A stretch of 64,000 nucleotides of DNA from NCBI RefSeq assembly GCF_019613955.1, contig NZ_CP080443.1, positions 1,860,001 through 1,924,000 of the forward strand. Direction: 5' to 3'. Both the position numbers and the translations under genes were made by a program. This DNA comes from Chryseobacterium sp. LJ668. GTDB taxonomy: Bacteria > Bacteroidota > Bacteroidia > Flavobacteriales > Weeksellaceae. Under the pieces are notes generated by a model that was given only the letters and a program-made list of their open reading frames with translations, ran no database searches and was not told the origin of the DNA. Within the stretch, counting starts at the first letter, position 1; the number at the start of each line of letters is the position of its first letter. This document shows, in pieces, positions 59,343 to 64,000 of this stretch.

Positions 59343-59651
59343 ATGGACAACCAAAATCAAAACAACGATCCCAACAACATCAACATCCAACTGAACGAGA
59401 TGGTAGCTTCAGGTGTATATTGTAACCTGGCTTTAGTAAATCATTCTCCATCAGAGTTTGTAGTAGATTTCATCCAGCTTATGCCGGGTGTACAGCAGGC
59501 GAATGTGCGTTCAAGAGTAATTCTTGCTCCACTTCACGCTAAGAGAGTTCTTACAGCTCTTCAGCAAAACATCACCAACTACGAGCAGCAGTTCGGAGAA
59601 ATCAAAGAAGTTGAGCCTTTCGTATTAGGTGGAAACAACGTACAAGCGTAA
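59343..59651 (+). CDS. DUF3467 family protein
   Basis: A 102-residue cytosolic protein (MDNQNQNNDPNNINIQLNEM...) with the DUF3467 core VASGVYCNLALVNHSPSEFVVDFIQLMPG and SRVILAPLHAKRVLTALQQNI. It sits just after rpoC, which is its usual place in Bacteroidota. Its role is unknown; placement suggests a link to transcription. It is followed by a strong terminator. Confidence 0.9.
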   Translation: MDNQNQNNDPNNINIQLNEMVASGVYCNLALVNHSPSEFVVDFIQLMPGVQQANVRSRVILAPLHAKRVLTALQQNITNYEQQFGEIKEVEPFVLGGNNVQA

Positions 59652-59672
59652 GATTTTCTCAAAATATATAAG

Positions 59673-59705
59673 AATGCCCCGGCGAGAGTTGGGGCATTTT
59701 TTTTT
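59673..59705 (+). terminator. Terminator of rpoBC-DUF3467
   Basis: AATGCCCC, a 10-nt loop, GGGGCATT, then nine T. Confidence 0.85.
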
Positions 59706-59724
59706 ACTTTTTTTAAATTTATTT

Positions 59725-59805
59725 GGGCGCCTTTTCCGTCCTCCACTCCCGCTTTTTTGCCTCCGCTTCGCTTCGGCAAAAAGAGCTCCGTTCAGGCCGG
59801 GGCGC
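59725..59805. repeat. GC-rich intergenic element with internal hairpin, possibly a dispersed repeat
   Basis: About 80 bp of strikingly GC-rich sequence in an AT-rich intergenic region. It is bounded by GGGCGCC on the left and GGGGCGC on the right. Inside, TTTTTTGCCTCCG (59754-59765) and CGGCAAAAA (59774-59782) pair into a hairpin with loop CTTCGCTT. Very similar sequences occur in other Chryseobacterium intergenic regions as I recall them; no second copy lies in this window, so repeat status is not shown here. Confidence 0.5.
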
Positions 59806-59891
59806 AACTTTCTCCATTTTTCATTTTCAGTCGAGTATTAAAATGATATTATTTGATGAAAAATAATTTCACGAAACAATATTTCATTGTA

Positions 59892-59899
59892 TATCTTTG
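59892..59899 (+). promoter_or_regulatory. -7 element for the Crp/Fnr regulator gene
   Basis: TATCTTTG matches TAnnTTTG 24 bp before the ATG at 59924 and overlaps a TTG (59897) that would otherwise extend the frame. Confidence 0.55.
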
Positions 59900-59923
59900 T
59901 TTTTTACATTTTTAGTTAAGTAT

Positions 59924-60574
59924 ATGTTAGATCATCAGTTTATTGTTAATAAATTCGGATTTTTAGGCGCTGATTTCTTAAAAGATCTCAGCAAACATGC
60001 GATCATCAATAATGTAAAAGCTAAAACTGAAATAACCAGAGAAGGGCAGAAAAATAAATTTGTTCCATTCCTGATCAAAGGTTCAGTGCGTGTTTTTACC
60101 TTGAATGACGGCCGTGAATTGATTTACTATTATGTGAGAGAAAATGACAGTTGCATGATGACATTTTCATCTATTTTTTCAGATTATATAAGCCGTATAT
60201 ACGCTGTTGCAGAAGAAGATTCAGAGGTTTTGCTTATTCCCGTTTCGGTGATGCATGAATGGTTGATCCGGTTTCCTGCAATCAATAAATTATTTTATCA
60301 TGAGTATGACAAACGGTTTTCAGAAGTCATGAATATGGTGAATGAAGCTGTTTTTCACAGGCTGGATAAAAGAATTCTGAGCTACATAAAACACCAGATC
60401 CACTTGACAGGAAACAATCCTATAAGACTTACCCACAGAGAAATTGCAGTCAATCTCGGCACATCGAGGGAAGTGGTAAGCAGAGTTTTAAAGAAAATGG
60501 AGAACGAAGGAGAACTCTCCCAAAACAAAGAAGGAATAAGAATCCCATTGAGTGATAATGTTAGGCAACTGTAG
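59924..60574 (+). CDS. Crp/Fnr family transcriptional regulator
   Basis: A 216-residue DNA-binding protein: N-terminal cyclic-nucleotide-binding-like beta-roll (about residues 10-115), a dimer helix, and a C-terminal winged helix-turn-helix with LTHREIAVNLGTSREVVSRVLKKMENEGEL. The Arg-Glu-Val-x-Ser-Arg recognition helix is the kind that reads TGTGA half-sites. The Fnr cysteine cluster is absent, so it does not bind a classic Fnr Fe-S cluster; its ligand is unknown. It lies directly upstream of the five-gene operon whose promoter carries a matching palindrome. Confidence 0.93.
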   Translation: MLDHQFIVNKFGFLGADFLKDLSKHAIINNVKAKTEITREGQKNKFVPFLIKGSVRVFTLNDGRELIYYYVRENDSCMMTFSSIFSDYISRIYAVAEEDSEVLLIPVSVMHEWLIRFPAINKLFYHEYDKRFSEVMNMVNEAVFHRLDKRILSYIKHQIHLTGNNPIRLTHREIAVNLGTSREVVSRVLKKMENEGELSQNKEGIRIPLSDNVRQL

Positions 60575-60623
60575 GAAGTTGTAATTAGATTAAATTATTG
60601 TCTAATGAGCAAAAAAAATTCAC

Positions 60624-60643
60624 TGTGTGACTTTTGTCACACA
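60624..60643. promoter_or_regulatory. Crp-type operator, perfect palindrome
   Basis: TGTGTGACTTTTGTCACACA is a perfect inverted repeat (8-bp arms, TTTT centre) that contains TGTGA-N6-TCACA, the classic Crp half-site arrangement. Its centre (60633.5) lies 30 bp before the TAAGTTTG -7 element and about 41-43 bp before the implied start site, the class II activator position. Confidence 0.75.
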
Positions 60644-60663
60644 CTTTTGTAAGCATATCTCTA

Positions 60664-60671
60664 TAAGTTTG
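60664..60671 (+). promoter_or_regulatory. -7 element of the DUF5777 operon
   Basis: TAAGTTTG matches TAnnTTTG 25 bp before the ATG at 60697. There is no correctly spaced upstream TTTG (the nearest leaves only 14 bp), as expected for an activator-dependent promoter. Confidence 0.55.
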
Positions 60672-60696
60672 TTGTATCAATTTTAATTAGAAATAT

Positions 60697-61542
60697 ATGA
60701 CAAAAACTCTCCTCTTTTTGTCAATGTTTTCATCAATTTTTGCCTTTTCTCAGGAAGATTTGCTGAAGGATATTGACACCATTCAAACAAATACCAGCAA
60801 CACCTCACCACCGGCTTTTAAAGCGCTACAAATCGTAACAGGTCAATCAACGAAACTTACCGCAAAGAACGAATGGTATATTGTCGTTGCACACCGTTTC
60901 GGGGATATAAGCACAGGTTTTAAAAATTTTTTCGGTCTCGATGATGCTTCTACAAAACTAGGTGTGATTTATGGTGTAACAGACGGTCTGTCATTAAGTT
61001 TATCGCGGGAAACCAATATGAAAACCTTTGAATTCGGAGCAAAGTACAAGTTTCTGAAGCAAAATGAAAATTTCCCTGTTGATCTGGTGGGCTATAATGT
61101 AATGGCAATCAATACAGATTTAGATAAAGATACTTATCCGCATCTTCAGTTTGGTGACAGGCTTTCATATCTTACACAGGCGCTGATTTCCAGAAGGTTT
61201 AATGAAAACTTTTCTTTGCAGCTGAGCCCGTCTTACGTTCATAAAAATCTTTATGAGCCCAATGTTGAAGACAATAATCAATTCTTAGCAGGATTGGGAG
61301 GCCGGTATAAAATTTCTAAAAGAATATCGATCAATGCAGAATACTTTGTGAATTTCGACAGTCACAGTTTCTATAAAAATCCTCTGTCTTTAGGGATGGA
61401 TATTGAAACCGGAGGCCACGTTTTTCAGCTCTTGTTCAGTAATTCGCAACTCAATTCTGACATTGGCTATCTGACCAATGCTACAGGAAAATGGGAGAAA
61501 GGGCAGATTTTCTTTGGGTTTAATCTTTACAGAGTTTTTTAA
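60697..61542 (+). CDS. DUF5777 family beta-barrel protein
   Basis: A 281-residue exported protein: signal peptide MTKTLLFLSMFSSIFAFSQ, a short acidic linker, then a beta-barrel region (WYIVVAHRFGDISTG, KLGVIYGVTDGLSLSLSRE, FEFGAKYKFL, ending FFGFNLYRVF with a terminal aromatic). It matches DUF5777, an outer-membrane barrel family of Bacteroidota. First gene of a five-gene operon with a Crp-type operator. The cytochrome gene starts 1 bp after its stop. Confidence 0.88.
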   Translation: MTKTLLFLSMFSSIFAFSQEDLLKDIDTIQTNTSNTSPPAFKALQIVTGQSTKLTAKNEWYIVVAHRFGDISTGFKNFFGLDDASTKLGVIYGVTDGLSLSLSRETNMKTFEFGAKYKFLKQNENFPVDLVGYNVMAINTDLDKDTYPHLQFGDRLSYLTQALISRRFNENFSLQLSPSYVHKNLYEPNVEDNNQFLAGLGGRYKISKRISINAEYFVNFDSHSFYKNPLSLGMDIETGGHVFQLLFSNSQLNSDIGYLTNATGKWEKGQIFFGFNLYRVF

Positions 61543-61543
61543 A

Positions 61544-61894
61544 ATGAAAAAGATAATTTACATACTCACTCCGGTTCTATTTCTTGCTTCATGCGAGAGC
61601 AGAACGTACGAAGAGATTTCAGATAAAACTCAGTCCCCGGAAGTTGTGAAATTTGCAGCAGACATAAAACCTATTGTTGATGCCAATTGTATCATCTGCC
61701 ATTCTCCGGGCGGGTCAGCGTCTTTTCAGCCTCTTAATAATTATAATCAGGTAAAAACCAATATTGATAATATTTTAGACAGGATACAAAGACCCAACGG
61801 AGATCCTCAGAAAATGCCTCAAGGAGGATCGTTATCGGCTAGCCAGATCAATCTTTTCATTAAATGGAAAGCAGACGGATTGATTGAAAACTAA
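61544..61894 (+). CDS. Mono-haem c-type cytochrome lipoprotein
   Basis: A 116-residue lipoprotein (signal MKKIIYILTPVLFLASC, Cys17) with a haem c motif CIICH (Cys49, Cys52, His53) and a likely distal ligand Met91 in KMPQGG. The ending SASQINLFIKWKADG resembles cytochromes that sit beside Bacteroidota membrane complexes. It should be lipid-anchored at a membrane facing the periplasm and move electrons. The ORF reads further upstream in frame, but the ATG at 61544 gives the signal peptide. Confidence 0.9.
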   Translation: MKKIIYILTPVLFLASCESRTYEEISDKTQSPEVVKFAADIKPIVDANCIICHSPGGSASFQPLNNYNQVKTNIDNILDRIQRPNGDPQKMPQGGSLSASQINLFIKWKADGLIEN

Positions 61895-61906
61895 ACAATA
61901 TAAGCT

Positions 61907-62452
61907 ATGAAAAAAATATTATTAATTTCAGTATCGCTTTTGGTTTGCAGCCTCAGCTTTGCGCAAAAGTACAGCTCTAAAACAGGAAAAGTGACCTTCG
62001 AAGCATCCGTCCCTTTGTTCGAAGATGTATATGCCCAGGATGACAACAACGTAGTCGTTTTGAATGCGGATACCGGCGAGATGGCTTCTGTATCTATGGT
62101 GAAGAATTTTCATTTTAAAGTAAAGCTCATGGAAGAGCATTTTAATGAAAGCTATGCCGAAACTGCAAAATATCCGAAGACAACATTTAAAGGTAAAATT
62201 TTAAATTTTGATAAATCAAAACTCACTGCAAATGCACAAAAATATACTGTTCAGGGTACTTTGAATTTCCACGGTGTAGACAGAACGGTTTCGTCTCCCG
62301 CAACAGTATATACAAAAGATGGAAAGATTTATATGAAGGGAAATTTTGTAGCAAAATCAGCAGATTTTAAAGTAACCATTCCGAAGATGGTCATGAAAAA
62401 AGTCGCTGAAAACGTAAATGTTGAATACAATTATACACTTGTAAAGCAATGA
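61907..62452 (+). CDS. YceI family protein
   Basis: A 181-residue exported protein: signal peptide MKKILLISVSLLVCSLSFAQ and a lipocalin-like YceI beta-barrel with GKVTFEASVPL, AKYPKTTFKGKI, GTLNFHGVDRTVSSPA and a final NYTLVKQ. YceI proteins bind polyisoprenoid-like lipids, possibly quinones, in the periplasm. It overlaps the ankyrin gene by 4 bp (ATGA). Confidence 0.9.
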   Translation: MKKILLISVSLLVCSLSFAQKYSSKTGKVTFEASVPLFEDVYAQDDNNVVVLNADTGEMASVSMVKNFHFKVKLMEEHFNESYAETAKYPKTTFKGKILNFDKSKLTANAQKYTVQGTLNFHGVDRTVSSPATVYTKDGKIYMKGNFVAKSADFKVTIPKMVMKKVAENVNVEYNYTLVKQ

Positions 62453-62973
62453 AAAATATACTATTGATTTTAAGCTTCTTAAGCTTCTCTTTTTTTCACG
62501 CTCAGGAACAGGTGAAATCTGTTTTTGATGTAGCGAGAAGCGGTACTGTTGCGGAACTTAAAGTTTTAATGAAAAACAATCCGGATATTATCAACCAGAC
62601 CAATGAGCAAAAATATTCTCCGCTTATTTTGGCTTGTTATCGTGGAAATATGGAAGTTGCTGATTTTCTTATTGATCATGTAAAAGACATTAATTATAAT
62701 TCTCCAATGGGTACTGTGCTTATGGCAGTAATATTCAAAGGAGATTTGAAATTAGCTCAAAAATTATTAGATAACAAATCTGATGTAAACAAGGCAGATT
62801 CACAAGGAACAACGCCTCTTATTTTTGCTGTAAAATTGGGAAATATTGAGATGGTACAACTTCTTCTCAAATACAAAGCAAATAAAAATTTAAAAGATAA
62901 CGAAGGAAAAACGGCGTTTGATTATGCTGTATTTTCAAAAAATAATGAACTTATCAATCAATTAAAAAATTAA
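62449..62973 (+). CDS. Exported ankyrin-repeat protein
   Basis: A 174-residue protein: signal peptide MKNILLILSFLSFSFFHAQ then four to five ankyrin repeats (KYSPLILACYRGNMEVADFL, GTVLMAVIFKGDLKLAQKLL, GTTPLIFAVKLGNIEMVQLL, GKTAFDYAVFSKN). Ankyrin repeats are protein-binding scaffolds. A periplasmic copy inside a cytochrome operon suggests a partner or assembly role, which is inference. Confidence 0.9.
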   Translation: MKNILLILSFLSFSFFHAQEQVKSVFDVARSGTVAELKVLMKNNPDIINQTNEQKYSPLILACYRGNMEVADFLIDHVKDINYNSPMGTVLMAVIFKGDLKLAQKLLDNKSDVNKADSQGTTPLIFAVKLGNIEMVQLLLKYKANKNLKDNEGKTAFDYAVFSKNNELINQLKN

Positions 62974-62975
62974 AT

Positions 62976-63764
62976 ATGAAACACATTGTACTCTTTTCTT
63001 GCTTATTAATAAGTAGTTTTGGCATTTCGCAGCAAAAAACTACAGGTGATGTCCCTTTATCTCCCAATAATGGAATAACTGCAAATTTTACTTTAGATAA
63101 TGCAACCTCTAAGGTCACTTTGGTTTTAAAAGGTCCTTCTGACAGATGGTTTGGATTGGGAATTGGTGTAAATGCGGGATTTAGCATGTCTTCAGGAGAT
63201 GCGGTAGTTTATTCTGATGTTACTACTCCAAAATTAACAGATAGAAATTTTATAGGCACAACGCAACCGCCATTAGATAGTTCACAAGACTGGACGATCG
63301 TAAGTGATGTCGTTTCAGGAACTGTAAGAACGTTAACTTTAACAAGAAATTTAACAAATTCTGATCCTAATGATTATCAAATGCCATATGCTACCACAAA
63401 TTCTATAAGTTTTGCGGGACCAAGACCTGCTACAGCTACTACGACCGTAGCACCACATGGAGGTACAGCCAATGTAGGATATGCTACTGCTTCTTTTACA
63501 ACAGTATTGGGTGTAGATGAATTGAATGCTTTAGAAAAAAATAAGGTAACAGTCTACCCAAACCCTGTAAAAGAAACGGTAAACTTCAAAAATGCAGAGA
63601 AAATAAAATCGATCGACATTTATGAATCTACCGGAAGAAAAGTAAAATCTGTAAAATTAGACAGTGAAAACATCAGTGTTTCTGATCTGAAATCCGGAAG
63701 CTATTATCTGGAAATTACTTTGAAAGACGGAAGCCTTTCTTATGAGAAATTAATTAAAGAATAA
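62976..63764 (+). CDS. Secreted DOMON-like haem-binding protein with T9SS sorting domain
   Basis: A 262-residue protein: signal peptide ending near FGISQ, a DOMON-like domain (about residues 30-170) and a T9SS type A sorting domain (KVTVYPNPVKETVNFKNAEK ... GSYYLEITLKDGS). The DOMON features are WFGLGIGV, Met71 in GFSMSSGDAVVY and His161 in APHGGT, which match the Met/His axial pair of haem-b DOMON domains; also QPPLDSSQDW and LTRNLTNSDPND. Expected at the cell surface or secreted. Last gene of the operon, 2 bp after the ankyrin gene. Confidence 0.82.
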   Translation: MKHIVLFSCLLISSFGISQQKTTGDVPLSPNNGITANFTLDNATSKVTLVLKGPSDRWFGLGIGVNAGFSMSSGDAVVYSDVTTPKLTDRNFIGTTQPPLDSSQDWTIVSDVVSGTVRTLTLTRNLTNSDPNDYQMPYATTNSISFAGPRPATATTTVAPHGGTANVGYATASFTTVLGVDELNALEKNKVTVYPNPVKETVNFKNAEKIKSIDIYESTGRKVKSVKLDSENISVSDLKSGSYYLEITLKDGSLSYEKLIKE

Positions 63765-63767
63765 TTG

Positions 63768-63792
63768 AAAGCCACTGAAAAGTGGCTTTTTT
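63768..63792 (+). terminator. Terminator of the DUF5777-DOMON operon
   Basis: AAAGCCACT, GAAA tetraloop, AGTGGCTTT, then TTT and further T-rich sequence. Confidence 0.85.
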
Positions 63793-63898
63793 ATTTTTTT
63801 AATTGAGCATTTTTTGGAATTAAAATGATCGATAAAATGCTTGCTAACAAAAAAAATAAAAACTTTTTTAACAAAAAATGGCTGCGCTATAAATGAAA

Positions 63899-63923
63899 AA
63901 CCCATCGCTAATTGCGATGGGTT
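63899..63923 (-). terminator. Probable minus-strand terminator
   Basis: AACCCATCGC, loop TAATT, GCGATGGGTT. On the minus strand it is followed by a T run, so it likely ends a gene lying beyond the right edge of the window. Confidence 0.6.
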
Positions 63924-63932
63924 CTTTATTAT

Positions 63933-63968
63933 GGCTTACGGATTACAAATCCGCTAGATCGGGTTTTT
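63933..63968. repeat. REP-like palindromic element
   Basis: GGCTTACGGATTACAAATCC with a short palindrome CGGATT-ACA-AATCCG (63939-63953), then GCTAGATCGGG and a T run. This type of motif accompanies RAYT (REP-associated tyrosine transposase) elements in Flavobacteriia as I recall them. No transposase is in the window, so the call rests on likeness alone. Confidence 0.35.
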
Positions 63969-64000
63969 TTTTAGTTGGAAATTTAAGACAAAAAAACTCG

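Noticed and set aside
59579..59807. Minus-strand frames of 60-66 codons
   Set aside because: They exist only because the GC-rich element lacks stops; they overlap DUF3467 and a terminator.

Overview
The window is AT-rich chromosomal DNA from a member of the Bacteroidota, class Flavobacteriia, most likely Chryseobacterium or a close Weeksellaceae relative. This is inferred from gene content and protein sequence only. Signs are the promoters (TAnnTTTG at -7, sometimes TTG/TTTG about 19-20 bp upstream, instead of sigma-70 boxes), type IX secretion (T9SS) C-terminal sorting domains, Bacteroidota-only families (DUF2480, DUF6452, DUF6048, DUF3467, DUF5777, IPExxxVDY) and the order acpP-fabF-rnc-IPExxxVDY-pyk. 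Most of the window is core genome with few signs of recent transfer.

Layout. 1-14.8 kb: a cut membrane protein, DUF2480, lpxB, a comEC-like gene with a suspect start, the sdhCAB operon, a thioredoxin-fold lipoprotein without catalytic cysteines, rlmD, a large zinc metalloprotease, the DUF6452/DUF6048 pair and a convergent lipoprotein. 14.9-24.2 kb: three secreted T9SS cargo proteins, namely two tandem M43 pappalysin-like proteases and a 1559-residue fibronectin-III/GEVEDY repeat protein. 24.2-30.8 kb: coaE, an MBL hydrolase and ruvB on minus; hutI-hutG, an aldehyde dehydrogenase and a small frameshifted secreted gene on plus. 30.8-35.1 kb: minus operon acpP-fabF-rnc-IPExxxVDY-pyk. 35.5-39.4 kb: a tiny membrane protein, tmRNA, rpsU-xer-hpf, and eight tRNA genes that include a tandemly duplicated Thr-Tyr-Gly triplet. 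39.7-41.2 kb: a DUF4394 lipoprotein. 41.4-59.7 kb: tuf-trnW-secE-nusG, rplKAJL and rpoBC-DUF3467, interrupted at 46.3-50.6 kb by a three-gene surface/exported cluster ending in a FISUMP-domain protein. 59.7-64 kb: a GC-rich repeat-like element, a Crp/Fnr regulator and a five-gene exported operon (DUF5777 barrel, haem c lipoprotein, YceI, ankyrin, DOMON-T9SS protein).

The most interesting signal is in that last block. The 121-bp gap between the Crp/Fnr gene and the five-gene operon holds a perfect 20-bp palindrome that contains TGTGA-N6-TCACA. It is centred about 41-43 bp upstream of the start site implied by the next -7 element, the class II activator position. The operon encodes two predicted haem proteins, a lipocalin-like carrier and an outer-membrane barrel, so it may be a Crp/Fnr-controlled exported redox module. 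That function is inferred, not shown. No CRISPR array, intact insertion sequence, prophage or rRNA gene was seen.
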